NCBI RefSeq assembly: GCF_003002025.1
Contig: NZ_PVZB01000005.1
Location: 1 to 64,000, forward strand
Direction of reading: 5' to 3'
Source: Paraburkholderia sp. BL25I1N1
GTDB lineage: Bacteria > Pseudomonadota > Gammaproteobacteria > Burkholderiales > Burkholderiaceae
DNA: 64,000 nucleotides
The stretch's first letter is position 1, and each line of letters begins with the position of its first letter. This document shows positions 45,543-55,768 of the stretch, one piece after another. A model generated the notes under the pieces. It was not told the DNA's origin. It saw nothing but the letters and a program-made list of their open reading frames with translations, and did no database searches. Both the position numbers and the translations under genes were made by a program.

Positions 45543-46319
45543 ATGAATCCGCTCGCTGAACTGCGGTACTTCTTCACAGCGCTCGGCTACTTCACGCGCG
45601 TGCCCGTCCCGCGCTGGGTCGGCTATGAGCCGCACTATCTGAACGCGGCGGCGCGTTATTTTCCGCTCGTCGGCGTATTGATCGGCGGATTGAGCGCGCT
45701 GGTCTATCTCGCCGCGCTGCGTGTATTTCCCGCGGGCGTGGCGGTGCTGTTGTCGATGGCCGCGTCACTGCTCGTGACCGGCGCGTTTCACGAAGACGGC
45801 CTCGCCGATTGCGTCGATGCGTTCGGTGGCGCCTATACGCGCGAAGACGTATTGCGAATCATGCATGATTCACGCATCGGTGCTTTCGGTGCTGTCGCGC
45901 TCGTCGTCGCACTTGCGTTGAAATGGCAAACGCTCGCCGCATTGCCGCCGATGCGCGCCGCAAGTCTGATGATTGCCGCGCACGCGGCGAGCCGCACTTG
46001 TGCGATCAGCTACCTGGCCACGCTCGATTACGTGCGCGCCGAAGGCAAGGCCAAACCGGTCGCGCAGCGCCTGAGTGTAGGGGCGTTCATGTGCGCCGCG
46101 ATGTTCGGTTTGCCGTGGTTGCTGTGGCCGAATGGGCTCGCCGCGCCGGACTGGCGCTTCGCGGGTTCGGTGGTTGTGGTTCTGGTCGTACTTCGTATCG
46201 CGATGGGCCGTTATTTCGTCAGACGCATTGGCGGGTATACCGGCGACTGCCTCGGCTTCGCGCAGCAAGTTTTTGAATTGAGCATCTACCTGGTGGGGCT
46301 CGCATGGATATCGTCCTGA
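45543..46319 (+). CDS. cobS: adenosylcobinamide-GDP ribazoletransferase
   Basis: A 258-residue polytopic membrane enzyme. FTRVPVPRWVGY at the N-terminus, GAFHEDGLADCVDAFGGAYTREDVLRIMHDSRIGAFG in the catalytic region and GGYTGDCLGFAQQ near the end are family motifs. It joins adenosylcobinamide-GDP with alpha-ribazole(-phosphate). Its 3' end overlaps cobC by 16 bases. Confidence 0.95.
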   Translation: MNPLAELRYFFTALGYFTRVPVPRWVGYEPHYLNAAARYFPLVGVLIGGLSALVYLAALRVFPAGVAVLLSMAASLLVTGAFHEDGLADCVDAFGGAYTREDVLRIMHDSRIGAFGAVALVVALALKWQTLAALPPMRAASLMIAAHAASRTCAISYLATLDYVRAEGKAKPVAQRLSVGAFMCAAMFGLPWLLWPNGLAAPDWRFAGSVVVVLVVLRIAMGRYFVRRIGGYTGDCLGFAQQVFELSIYLVGLAWISS

Positions 46320-46894
46320 TTCGTCATCCCGCGGTCGCGCTCGACGCGGGCGTGTGTTACGGCCACAGCGACGTGGCGCTCGCCGAAGATGCCGAGGTGT
46401 CGTCGACGACACTTGCCCTGAAGCTCGCGACCTTGCAGGTGCCCGCGCCACGCGTGCTGATGTCGAGTCCACTGAAGCGCTGCTCGGCGCTCGCCGCCGA
46501 GTTGGCCAACGACTTCGGCAGCGTGGTCAGTCACGACGACCGGCTGATGGAAATGGATTTCGGCAACTGGGAAGCGCAGCGCTGGGATGCCATCGATCGC
46601 GAATTGCTCGACGACTGGGCGGTCAACTTCGAACACGCGCGGGCGCATGGCGGCGAAAGCGTCGCGCAGTTCGTCGCGCGGGTGCGGGCATGGCTCGACG
46701 CATTCGCGCTCACGCGCGAGTTGTCGCCGGCTTATGTGGTCACGCATGCGGGCGTGATGCGGGCGATTGCGTCGATCGTGCTGGACGTGCCGCTGGAGCG
46801 TTGTTTGCGATGGTCGCTCGATACGACCGGGATCGTCTGGTTGCGCAGAAACGATGAAACGCAGCAGTGGGTGCTGGTGCGGTGGAATGCGTGA
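46304..46894 (+). CDS. cobC: alpha-ribazole phosphatase (histidine phosphatase)
   Basis: A 196-residue histidine phosphatase. The N-terminal catalytic motif reads LIRHP instead of the commoner RHG, a variant I would expect in this group. VCYGHSDVAL, MEMDFGNWE and VVTHAGVMRAI follow, with the second catalytic His in the last motif. It dephosphorylates alpha-ribazole phosphate or cobalamin phosphate. It is the last gene of the btuB operon, convergent with btuF. Confidence 0.9.
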   Translation: MDIVLIRHPAVALDAGVCYGHSDVALAEDAEVSSTTLALKLATLQVPAPRVLMSSPLKRCSALAAELANDFGSVVSHDDRLMEMDFGNWEAQRWDAIDRELLDDWAVNFEHARAHGGESVAQFVARVRAWLDAFALTRELSPAYVVTHAGVMRAIASIVLDVPLERCLRWSLDTTGIVWLRRNDETQQWVLVRWNA

Positions 46895-46921
46895 GGCGCG
46901 TTGCGGTTGATGGTCCTCGCG

Positions 46922-47824
46922 TTACTGCGCGCCGGGCTTCCTGCGTGAACGCGCCACTTCGAGGTCCTCGCACATTTGCTTCGCGCCTTGCGCAATGCGA
47001 GGCGCGGGGCGGTTGATCAGATCGCCGTCGATCGCGAAGAGGTTGTTATTTGCCACGGCGGTCAGGCTCGGCCATGCGCGCCATGTGCCGAGTTGCGGCA
47101 AGGTGGTGTCCGGCCTGGTCGCGCCCGGTGCTGCGGTGACGATTGCTTCCGGATTCGCGGCGAGCACCGCTTCCGTCGACACCGTCGGCACCAGCGGCTC
47201 GAGTCCGGCGAACACATTGCGGCCACCGCATAGCGCGATGACGTCGCTGACCATATGCTTGCCGTTGAGCGTCATCAACGGTTGATCCCACACCTGATAG
47301 AACACGCTGACGGGCGGCCGGTTCGTGTACTGGTTGCGCAGTTTCGCGATGTCCTGGCGGTAGGCGGCCGCCGCCGCATCCGCGGTCGATGACGTGCCCA
47401 ACAATTGTCCGAGTTTCGTCAGCGACACGGCGACGTCGTCGAGATGATGCGGCTCGCTGAAGAACAACGGAATGTGCATCTCGCGCAGGCGATCGAGCTG
47501 ACGCTGCGCATTGCCATGCCGCCACACCACGATCAGATCGGGTTTGAGCGCGACGATGCGTTCGAGATCGAGCGCCTTGTTATCGCCGACGCGCGGCAAC
47601 TGTTTCGCCTCGGGCGGATAGTCGCTGTACGAGACGACGCCGACCACTTTCGCACCAGCGCCCGCGGCGTACAGCAATTCGGTGACGTGCGGCGCGAGGC
47701 TGATGACACGTTGCGCGGGAGCGGGCAAGGTGACGGTTGCGCCGGTGTCGTCAGTCACGGAGATGGCGGCGTGAGCGTGATGTGCGGTGATGAAGAGTGC
47801 GAAGGCGAGGGCGAGTCGGTTCAT
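46922..47824 (-). CDS. btuF: cobalamin-binding protein (BtuF-type ABC binding protein)
   Basis: A 300-residue type III periplasmic binding protein with a signal peptide ending AlaHisAla near residue 19. ISVTDDTGATVTLPAPAQRVISLAPHVTELLYAAGAG-type N-terminal residues and the DLIVVWRHGN segment match BtuF. It would deliver cobalamin to BtuCD. It is the last gene of the minus-strand cobU-cbiB-cobD-btuF operon and convergent with cobC. Confidence 0.9.
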   Translation of the reverse strand: MNRLALAFALFITAHHAHAAISVTDDTGATVTLPAPAQRVISLAPHVTELLYAAGAGAKVVGVVSYSDYPPEAKQLPRVGDNKALDLERIVALKPDLIVVWRHGNAQRQLDRLREMHIPLFFSEPHHLDDVAVSLTKLGQLLGTSSTADAAAAAYRQDIAKLRNQYTNRPPVSVFYQVWDQPLMTLNGKHMVSDVIALCGGRNVFAGLEPLVPTVSTEAVLAANPEAIVTAAPGATRPDTTLPQLGTWRAWPSLTAVANNNLFAIDGDLINRPAPRIAQGAKQMCEDLEVARSRRKPGAQ

Positions 47825-47848
47825 CGGGCGAGGCCGCGAGGCGCGTAG

Positions 47849-48943
47849 TTATTGTGGGAGCGAGTTCGTCTTCTTTGAATCAGCCCGCTCGTTGGGATCG
47901 ATTTCTCGTACGGCTTCGCGCATGCTTTCTTCGAAGCGTGCCCATTCAGCTTCGCTTGCGGGCAAGCCGAATCGGACGCTGCCCGACAATGTGAATAGAC
48001 GCGTCCACACGCCGCGTCGCGCGAGGGCTGCATGCAGAGCGGCGGCGCGTGGGTCGTCGGTCCACGCGAAAAGCGGCGTGCTGCGGGTGTTGAAACCTTG
48101 CGCATGCAACAGACCGGTCAGCCGCGCGCTTTCGGCTCCGAGTCGTGTGCGCATATCACGTTGCCAGGCTTCATCGGCGAATGCGGCTTTGACCACGTGA
48201 CGGGCTGGACCACTGACCGTCCACGCGCCGAGCGCGCCGCGCAACCTTTGGAGCAAAGCAGGCACGCCGAGTACAAATCCCGCGCGTACACCGGCGAGGC
48301 CGAAAAATTTTCCCGGCGAGCGCAACACGATCAAGCCGTCGCGGTGCGTGCTCGCCGCGAGCGAGGCAGCCGGCATCGTATCGGCGAAGGCTTCATCGAC
48401 CAGCAGCGTGCCGCCGCGCGCGCTCAGCTGCGCATGCCAGTGCAGCAGCCTGGCGGTGCTCAGATGTGCGGCGGTCGGATTGTTCGGATTCACGACGACT
48501 ACATGCATGAGCGCTTCGGGCAACGTTTCCCATGCGACGTCGAGCGGCATCACTTCATGGCCGCTGCGCGCGAATGCGGGCGCGTATTCGCTATACGTAA
48601 GCGGCGCGATGCCGACGCATGCGCGCGGTAGCAGCGCGGGCAGCGCGCGAATCGCCGCCTGGCTGCCCGCGACCGGCAGCACATGTGCCGCGTCGGGCGC
48701 GCCGTAATAGCGCGCGGCGTACGCGGCGAAATCGTCGCCTTCGTCGGGCAGACGGCGCCAGGCATCGGCGGGGACCGGCGGGACCGGATAGCCGTGCGGA
48801 TTGATACCCGTCGACAGATCGAGCCACTCCGTGTACGGAATGTCGTAGCGCCGCGCCGCTTCGTGCAGATTGCCGCCGTGCACGACTGCATCTATCGCGG
48901 CGAATGTTTCGCCGCCCACTTGGACGTTCACTGAATCAACCAT
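47849..48943 (-). CDS. cobD: threonine-phosphate decarboxylase
   Basis: A 364-residue PLP-dependent fold-type I enzyme. Motifs HGGNLHEAARRYDIPYTEWLDLSTGINPHG at the N-terminus, NPNNPTA, LLVDEAFAD and the PLP-lysine region SPGKFFGLAGVRAGF are typical. It makes (R)-1-amino-2-propanol phosphate for the corrinoid linker. It overlaps cbiB by eight bases. In Pseudomonas nomenclature it is named cobC. Confidence 0.93.
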   Translation of the reverse strand: MVDSVNVQVGGETFAAIDAVVHGGNLHEAARRYDIPYTEWLDLSTGINPHGYPVPPVPADAWRRLPDEGDDFAAYAARYYGAPDAAHVLPVAGSQAAIRALPALLPRACVGIAPLTYSEYAPAFARSGHEVMPLDVAWETLPEALMHVVVVNPNNPTAAHLSTARLLHWHAQLSARGGTLLVDEAFADTMPAASLAASTHRDGLIVLRSPGKFFGLAGVRAGFVLGVPALLQRLRGALGAWTVSGPARHVVKAAFADEAWQRDMRTRLGAESARLTGLLHAQGFNTRSTPLFAWTDDPRAAALHAALARRGVWTRLFTLSGSVRFGLPASEAEWARFEESMREAVREIDPNERADSKKTNSLPQ

Positions 48944-49871
48944 GAAACGGCACGCTTAACAACGCCAGCACGATCAACACCGCAAGCCACAGAATCACCG
49001 TGCGCTCGACCAGCATCAATGCGGCGCTCACGTGACTGGCTTTCGCGGTATGCCCGAAGCCGAGCGTCGGCCGGTGTTCCAACGCGCCGTGATACACCGC
49101 CGGCCCGCCGATTAGCACGTTCAGACTGCCCGCGCCGGAAGCCATCACCGGCCCGGCGTTCGGGCTGTCCCACCTTGGCGCCTGCTCGCGCCAGCAGCGC
49201 CACGCGGTACGTGTGTCGCCGAGCAACGCGTAGCTCGCGGCGGTCAGGCGCGCGGGAATCCAGTTGAGCACGTCGTCGATACGCGCGGCGGCCCAGCCGT
49301 AGCGCAAATAGCGCGGCGTGCGATAACCCCACATGGCGTCGAGCGTGTTGGCGAGGCGGAACGCGAGCGCGCCCGGACCGCCCGCAATGGCGAACCAGAA
49401 CAGCGCGCCGAAGATCGCGTCGTTGCCGTTTTCGAGCGCCGATTCGACGGCGGCGCGCGATAGCGCACCTTCGTCGGCGTCCGCGGTTTCGCGCGAGACG
49501 ATGCGCGCGGTCAGCAAACGCGCTTGCCGGAGGTCACGCTGCACCAGCGCCTGCGCGATCGGCGCGATGTGCTCGTGCAGACTGCGCGCGCCGAGCGCGA
49601 ACCACAGCAGCAGCACATGCACCACGCAGGCCGCGTAGAACGGCAGCACGGCGATCAGACACCATGCGATCAGTACTGGCGGCATGACGGCCAGCGACCA
49701 GGCCAGCAGACCTTTGAGCCGTAAGCGCCGCCCGGTGTTGTAGCGTTTTTCCAGGCGCTTCGCCCAGTTGCCGAAGCCCACCAGCGGATGCGCCGCGCGC
49801 GGCTCGCCGAACCAGCGGTCGACGGCGACGCCCGCGGTGGCCAGCGTCACGAGAAGCGGGAGCGAGAGCAT
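48936..49871 (-). CDS. cbiB: adenosylcobinamide-phosphate synthase
   Basis: A 311-residue membrane protein with several hydrophobic segments. Signature parts are DRWFGEPRAAHPLVGFG, RETADADEGALSRAAVESALENGNDAIFGALFWFA and WDSPNAGPVMASGAGSLNVLIGG. It condenses aminopropanol phosphate with adenosylcobyric acid. It is also called CobD. The start overlaps the cobU stop by one base (TAATG). Confidence 0.94.
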   Translation of the reverse strand: MLSLPLLVTLATAGVAVDRWFGEPRAAHPLVGFGNWAKRLEKRYNTGRRLRLKGLLAWSLAVMPPVLIAWCLIAVLPFYAACVVHVLLLWFALGARSLHEHIAPIAQALVQRDLRQARLLTARIVSRETADADEGALSRAAVESALENGNDAIFGALFWFAIAGGPGALAFRLANTLDAMWGYRTPRYLRYGWAAARIDDVLNWIPARLTAASYALLGDTRTAWRCWREQAPRWDSPNAGPVMASGAGSLNVLIGGPAVYHGALEHRPTLGFGHTAKASHVSAALMLVERTVILWLAVLIVLALLSVPFHG

Positions 49872-50425
49872 TACGCGTGGCTCGCGGTTTTCAGCGCGAG
49901 CGGCAAACCGGCGACCAACATCGTGGCCTGAGTGCTCAACGCGGCGATGCGCTGGTTGAGCCGGCCGAGTTCATCGACGTAAAGACGCGTGGCCGCGCCG
50001 AGCGGCACCACGCCCAGGCCGATTTCATTGCTGACCACGATGAGCTTGCCTTTGGCGTTGATGAGGGCCGCTTCGAGCGCGGCGACATGCGCGTGACAGC
50101 GCTCGAGCGGCAGGGCGTCGCCTTCTGGCGGACACAGCAGATTGGCGAGCCACAACGTGAGGCAATCGATCAGGATGCAGTGGCCGGACGCGTCGTTTTG
50201 CGTCACGGCGCCGGCGAGATCGACGCCCGCTTCGAACAGTTGCCAATGCCTTGGACGCCGTTCGCGATGATGCGCGATGCGCGCGCGAAATTCGGCGTCG
50301 TCCGTCACGCGCGCGGTGGCGATGTAGGTGACGGGGAGGGCGCTGTCGGCGGCAAGCTGTTCGGCATGCAGGCTTTTGCCTGAGCGGGCGCCGCCGAGTA
50401 CGAAGGTGAGGTCGCGGGGAGTCAT
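49871..50425 (-). CDS. cobU: adenosylcobinamide kinase/guanylyltransferase
   Basis: A 184-residue CobU/CobP. The P-loop is LVLGGARSGKS-like at the N-terminus (FVLGGARSGKSLHAEQLA), followed by YIATARVTDDAEFRARIAHHRERRP, LIDCLTLWLANLL and VSNEIGLGVVPLG. It phosphorylates adenosylcobinamide and adds GMP. The start at 50425 matches the family; the longer ORF is unsupported. No clear ribosome site is seen. First gene of the minus-strand cobalamin operon. Confidence 0.93.
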   Translation of the reverse strand: MTPRDLTFVLGGARSGKSLHAEQLAADSALPVTYIATARVTDDAEFRARIAHHRERRPRHWQLFEAGVDLAGAVTQNDASGHCILIDCLTLWLANLLCPPEGDALPLERCHAHVAALEAALINAKGKLIVVSNEIGLGVVPLGAATRLYVDELGRLNQRIAALSTQATMLVAGLPLALKTASHA

Positions 50426-50634
50426 CGCGTGATTGTACCGGCGTGCAGCGCGGGCCGGCGCGATGGGATAATGCCGCGTTTGATGGGTTTGGTGCGAGCG
50501 ATGCGAACGACGCGACGCGAGTTGCATGCATGCGTTAGCCGCGTTCCACACCCTGCGCGCAGTGTCGCGGCATTGCCGCTTGCTTCACTGCTTAACCCGA
50601 TTGACTCACTGTTCACCGCCAAGCCCGAGATTCC

Positions 50635-52149
50635 GTGACCACCACTTCGACCCCGCCTGTCGCCGTACCCGTGCCGCGCGGCACGCTGATGATTCAGGGC
50701 ACCACGTCCGATGCCGGCAAGAGCACGCTGGTCGCCGGGCTGTGCCGCCTCGCGCGGCGCGCCGGAGTGCGGGTCGCGCCGTTTAAGCCGCAGAACATGG
50801 CGCTCAACAGCGCGGTGACGGTGGACGGCGGCGAGATCGGCCGCGCCCAGGCTTTGCAGGCGATCGCCGCTGGCATTGCCGCGCACACGGATCTGAACCC
50901 GGTGCTGCTCAAGCCGACCAGCGACCGCGGCGCGCAAGTGATCATCCATGGCAAGGCGCGCATGAATCTCGACGCGCGGGCCTATCACGACTACAAACCC
51001 GTCGCGTTCGAAGCGGTGCTGCAATCGTATGCGCGTCTGCAGGCGGCGTACGAGACGATATTCGTCGAGGGGGCGGGCAGTCCCGCGGAAATCAATCTGC
51101 GTGATCGCGATATCGCCAACATGGGTTTCGCGGAGGCGGTCGATTGTCCGGTCGTGCTGGTCGCCGATATCGACCGCGGCGGTGTGTTCGCCCATCTCAC
51201 GGGCACGCTCGCGTGCCTGTCCGAGAGCGAGCAGGCGCGGGTGCGCGGGTTCATCATCAACCGTTTTCGCGGCGACGTCAGTTTGCTGAAGCCCGGCCTG
51301 GATTGGCTCGAAGCGAAAACCGGCAAGCCGGTGCTCGGCGTCGTGCCCTACCTGCACGGCCTCACGCTCGACGCCGAAGACATGCTGCCGCCTGAGTTGC
51401 GCGCGGCGCACAGCGGCGGCGCGGGACGCATGCTGCGAGTGGTTGTGCCGGTGCTGCCGCACATCAGCAATCACACGGATTTCGACGCGCTGCGCGCGCA
51501 TCCACAGGTCGATTTTCATTACGTGCGTAGCGGCACGCCACCGCCGCCGGCTGATCTGATCATTCTGCCGGGCTCGAAGAACGTGCCGGGCGATCTGGCG
51601 TTTTTGCGCGCGCAAGGTTGGGACGCGGTGCTGCAAAAGCATTTGCGTTACGGCGGCCGCGTGATCGGCATTTGCGGCGGCATGCAGATGCTTGGGCGTG
51701 AAGTGGCCGATCCGCATGGTGTCGAGAGCGCGCCGGGGACGTCGGCGGGACTCGGCTGGCTCGATTACTCGACGGTGCTCACGCGCGACAAGACGCTCAA
51801 GAATGTCACCGGACACCTCGCGTTGCCGGGCTCGCCAGAAGTGGCCGGCTACGAGATTCATATGGGCGAAACGCGCGGCCCCGCGCTCGACAGGCCCGCG
51901 TTACGCTTGGGCGATGCGCACGCCGCGCATCCCGACGGCGCGATTTCCGCCGACGGCCAGATTCTCGCGACATACGTCCACGGTTTGTTCGACACGCCGG
52001 CCGCGTGCGCCGCGTTGCTCGCATGGGCGGGATTGCGCGAGGCCGAGGAAATCGACTATCCGGCGTTGCGCGAAGCGTCGCTGGAACGCCTTGCGGATAC
52101 GCTTGCGCAGCATCTCGATCTGCCGAAATTGTTTGCGGCGATTGGGTGA
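50635..52149 (+). CDS. cobQ: cobyric acid synthase
   Basis: A 504-residue glutamine-dependent amidotransferase. The N-terminal DTBS-like domain has [20 protein letters not shown] and [11 protein letters not shown]. The C-terminal glutaminase domain has [13 protein letters not shown] with the catalytic Cys and a later [11 protein letters not shown]. It amidates four side chains of adenosylcobyrinic a,c-diamide. The start is GTG at 50635. It is divergent from cobU. No corrin-ring gene accompanies it. Confidence 0.94.
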   Translation: MTTTSTPPVAVPVPRGTLMIQGTTSDAGKSTLVAGLCRLARRAGVRVAPFKPQNMALNSAVTVDGGEIGRAQALQAIAAGIAAHTDLNPVLLKPTSDRGAQVIIHGKARMNLDARAYHDYKPVAFEAVLQSYARLQAAYETIFVEGAGSPAEINLRDRDIANMGFAEAVDCPVVLVADIDRGGVFAHLTGTLACLSESEQARVRGFIINRFRGDVSLLKPGLDWLEAKTGKPVLGVVPYLHGLTLDAEDMLPPELRAAHSGGAGRMLRVVVPVLPHISNHTDFDALRAHPQVDFHYVRSGTPPPPADLIILPGSKNVPGDLAFLRAQGWDAVLQKHLRYGGRVIGICGGMQMLGREVADPHGVESAPGTSAGLGWLDYSTVLTRDKTLKNVTGHLALPGSPEVAGYEIHMGETRGPALDRPALRLGDAHAAHPDGAISADGQILATYVHGLFDTPAACAALLAWAGLREAEEIDYPALREASLERLADTLAQHLDLPKLFAAIG

Positions 52150-52303
52150 GCCGGAGTCCGGCGCGGCGGGGGTGGGGTGGGCCAATTAAATCCTATTGAG
52201 AAATAATCAAAGCCCGCAGGACGGTTTTTTGCCTCATACGGTTCGAATAGAGTTCCGATATCGACGGCCGGTTCCAGGCTGTCCCTCTCTCAAGGATCTC
52301 GTC

Positions 52304-52720
52304 ATGAACTCGAATCGCTCCGCCGATCTGGCCGCTCTGCTTCTTCGCGTCGCCTTGGGCGTGCTCTATCTCGCTCACAGTCTGCAGAAGATTTTCGTCT
52401 TCACGCTGCCCGGCACGGCACAGTTTTTCGTCTCGCTCGGCTTGCCGGGTTGGCTCGGCTATGTGACGGCCTTCGTCGAACTGTTCGGCGGCATCGCGCT
52501 GCTGCTCGGCGTGCAGGTCCGCTGGGTCGCGCTGGTGCTGCTGCCGTTCATGCTTGGCGCGATGTCGCAGCATCTGCATAACGGCTGGGGCTTCGCGTCG
52601 CCGCATGGCGGCTGGGAGTATCCGGCGTTCTGGGCGGTGACGTTGGCGGTGCAGTCGCTGCTCGGCGGCGGGGCGCTGGCGTTCGGTGGGGCGAAGGCGC
52701 CGCGGGCGGTGGCTGCCTGA
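52304..52720 (+). CDS. DoxX family membrane protein
   Basis: A 138-residue protein with four hydrophobic helices. LLRVALGVLYLAHSLQKIF and FVELFGGIALLLGV are DoxX-family motifs. AAGGA precedes the ATG at 52304. Inner-membrane location; the function in this organism is unknown, though family members are linked to thiol stress or quinone-related oxidation. A bidirectional terminator follows. Confidence 0.88.
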   Translation: MNSNRSADLAALLLRVALGVLYLAHSLQKIFVFTLPGTAQFFVSLGLPGWLGYVTAFVELFGGIALLLGVQVRWVALVLLPFMLGAMSQHLHNGWGFASPHGGWEYPAFWAVTLAVQSLLGGGALAFGGAKAPRAVAA

Positions 52721-52751
52721 CCGGCCAGGCCCAGTAAGGCCAAACCCAGTC

Positions 52752-52789
52752 AAAAAAAGCACGCGTCCGGAAGGCCGCGTGCTTTTTTC
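52752..52789. terminator. bidirectional terminator between doxX and the thioesterase
   Basis: AAAAAAGCACGCG at 52753-52765 pairs with CGCGTGCTTTTTT at 52776-52788. The A and T tracts on either side make it work for both convergent genes. Confidence 0.85.
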
Positions 52790-52823
52790 ATGGCGCGGCG
52801 CTCGTGGCGCCGGCTTCACGCAA

Positions 52824-53243
52824 TCAATACAACACCATCTGCGTACAGCGAAACAGCGCCATCGTCTTGCCGTTCGGATCGGTGACCGTGGCATCCCACA
52901 CCTGCGTGCTGCGCCCAAGATGCACGCCCGTCGCGACCGCGCGGATCGTTCCCTCCGTCGCCGTGCCGAGAAAATTGCTTTTCAGCTCGATGGTCGTGAA
53001 ATTGCGCGCCGTCTCCGGCAAGTGGGCGAGGCAGGCGTAACCGCAGGCGGTATCGGCGAGACCGATCACGGTGGCGGCGTGCAAAAAGCCATTCGGCGCG
53101 AGCAATTCCGTGCGCACGGCCAATTCCGCGGTCAGGACGCCTTCTTCCAGCGACAGCACATGCACGCCCAGCAAGCCGGGCAGCGAGCCTTTCTGGCGTT
53201 CGTGGAGACGTTCGACGGTGTATTCCGGGCGGAGTTTGCTCAT
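52824..53243 (-). CDS. PaaI family (hotdog) thioesterase
   Basis: A 139-residue hotdog protein. LLAPNGFLHAATVIGLADTACGYA includes the usual helix with an acidic catalytic residue, and TTIELKSNFLGTATEGTIRAV follows. PaaI-type thioesterases hydrolyse acyl- or aryl-CoA esters, and the substrate is unknown. The start at 53243 has GAGGAC upstream. It is alone on its strand, convergent with doxX and divergent from the ParA gene. Confidence 0.85.
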   Translation of the reverse strand: MSKLRPEYTVERLHERQKGSLPGLLGVHVLSLEEGVLTAELAVRTELLAPNGFLHAATVIGLADTACGYACLAHLPETARNFTTIELKSNFLGTATEGTIRAVATGVHLGRSTQVWDATVTDPNGKTMALFRCTQMVLY

Positions 53244-53452
53244 GAGATTCGGGTCCTCAATGGAAAAATCGGCGGGCACGGCGGCCGATTAGCCGTTTGG
53301 GGGCTTCGGCCAACGTGCATTTCTCGATATTATCAACGGCTGGATCAGCAGGTGGCACTGAACCCGGCACGAATCCGGGCACACTTGCGCATGTCAAAGC
53401 AACTACGCGGCAAACCGGCTGGCGGCGCCCAGCCTTCTTTCCGGGAGAATTC

Positions 53453-54091
53453 ATGACGGTGATCGTGGTGGCGAATCCGAAGGGCGGCGTGGGCAAAAGC
53501 ACGCTGTCGACCAATCTGGCCGGCTATTTCGCCGCAGCCGGCGAATGGGTCGCACTGGCGGACCTGGACAAACAGCAGTCCGCGCACGCGTGGCTGTCGT
53601 TGCGGCCCGACACGCTGCCGGCCATTGAAACCTGGGAAGTCAATCAGGACGCGCCGGCCAAACCGCCCAAAGGGCTGGAGCACGCGGTTATCGACACGCC
53701 GGCCGGGCTGCACGGCAATCGTCTGGGTATCGCGCTGGATCTGGCCGACAAGGTGATCGTGCCGCTCCAGCCGTCCATGTTCGATATTCTGGCCACCCAG
53801 GAATTCCTCGAACGGCTGGCCAAGGAGAAGGCCGTCAGGAAAGGCGCGATCGAAATCGGCGTGGTCGGCATGCGCGTGGATGCGCGCACCCGCTCGGCGG
53901 AACAACTGCATCGTTTCGTCGAGGGTTTGAAACTGCCGGTGCTGGGTTTTTTGCGCGACACGCAGAATTACGTGCAACTGGCGGCCCACGGGCTGACCCT
54001 GTGGGACGTCGCGAAAAGCCGTGTGGAGAAGGATCTGGAGCAGTGGCAGGCGATCCTCGAATGGACTAACGGGAGCGGCAAGAAAGGATGA
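53453..54091 (+). CDS. ParA family ATPase (orphan)
   Basis: A 212-residue MinD/ParA ATPase. The deviant Walker A motif is NPKGGVGKST (residues about 8-17), with ALADLDKQQSAHAWL (Walker A') and VIDTPAG (Walker B). No ParB-like partner or centromere-like repeats are adjacent, so this is not an obvious partition cassette. It may position a cellular cargo. GGGAGA precedes the ATG at 53453. Short, ParA-only form. Confidence 0.88.
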   Translation: MTVIVVANPKGGVGKSTLSTNLAGYFAAAGEWVALADLDKQQSAHAWLSLRPDTLPAIETWEVNQDAPAKPPKGLEHAVIDTPAGLHGNRLGIALDLADKVIVPLQPSMFDILATQEFLERLAKEKAVRKGAIEIGVVGMRVDARTRSAEQLHRFVEGLKLPVLGFLRDTQNYVQLAAHGLTLWDVAKSRVEKDLEQWQAILEWTNGSGKKG

Positions 54092-54100
54092 AGCGGGCAG

Positions 54101-54118
54101 GCGGGCCGTGGCGCCCGC
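54101..54118 (+). other. GC-rich hairpin after the ParA gene
   Basis: GCGGGC at 54101-54106 pairs with GCCCGC at 54113-54118. There is no U-tract, so it is at best a weak terminator for the ParA gene. Confidence 0.3.
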
Positions 54119-54184
54119 TACACCGTGATGCAGCCCACGTTATAAGTATTTGGTCGCTTCGCGAAGGGCGCGCGCCGGTGGTTT

Positions 54185-54303
54185 TACAAGGGGCTCAAGT
54201 CCAGACTGACGTTTGACGCCCACGCCTTAACCCGGCCAAAAAGAAGCGTTCAGCGCCGCGACCAGACGAGGGCTCAAGGGAACTACAAGGCGTTCAGGTC
54301 CAG
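54185..54303. repeat. imperfect 20-bp direct repeat near the panD 3' end
   Basis: TACAAGGGGCTCAAGTCCAG at 54185-54204 and TACAAGGCGTTCAGGTCCAG at 54284-54303 match at 17 of 20 positions. The second copy overlaps the panD stop region, so the first may be a partial duplication of the gene end. The segment between holds no gene. Confidence 0.4.
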
Positions 54304-54680
54304 TTCTGCGTCGGCACGTGATCGCGGCTGCCCTTGATCTTGTTGTTGTCGTCTACGAATACCAGGTCCGGCTTCCAGCCGGCCTTCAGTTCCGCTTCAT
54401 CCACTACCGCGAACGCCGCGATGATCACCAGATCGCCCAGCTGCGCGCGCCGCGCGGCGGAACCGTTCAGCGAAATCATGCCGCTGCCGCGCTCGCCCTT
54501 GATCGCGTAGGTCGAGAAACGCTCGCCATTGTTGATGTTCCAGATGTCGATCCGCTCGTTTTCGACGATATTCGCCGCTTCCAGCAAGTCTTCGTCGATC
54601 GCGCACGAGCCTTCGTAGTGCAACTCGCAGTGCGTGACCGCGACGCGGTGGATCTTCGACTTCAGCATGTTGCGTTGCAT
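54294..54680 (-). CDS. panD: aspartate 1-decarboxylase
   Basis: A 128-residue PanD. The Gly-Ser self-cleavage site that produces the pyruvoyl group is in HYEGSCAID (Ser about 25), and [19 protein letters not shown] follows. It makes beta-alanine for pantothenate. Start [11 protein letters not shown] at 54680, with AGGA eight bases upstream. It is 52 bases downstream of panC in the same operon. Confidence 0.94.
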   Translation of the reverse strand: MQRNMLKSKIHRVAVTHCELHYEGSCAIDEDLLEAANIVENERIDIWNINNGERFSTYAIKGERGSGMISLNGSAARRAQLGDLVIIAAFAVVDEAELKAGWKPDLVFVDDNNKIKGSRDHVPTQNWT

Positions 54681-54732
54681 GACCAATCCTGTGTGATTTC
54701 TCTTATGCGTGTCTACGCTATCTGAGACAGCT

Positions 54733-55768
<1,036 letters not shown>

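Noticed and set aside
46304..46894. CobC with RHP instead of RHG as a defective enzyme
   Set aside because: The catalytic Arg-His is intact, and Pro after it occurs in cobalamin-pathway phosphatases of this group as I know them, so loss of activity is not indicated.
53453..54091. Plasmid or integrated element signalled by the ParA gene
   Set aside because: No parB, replication, integrase or transfer genes are near, and all flanking genes are chromosomal core genes.
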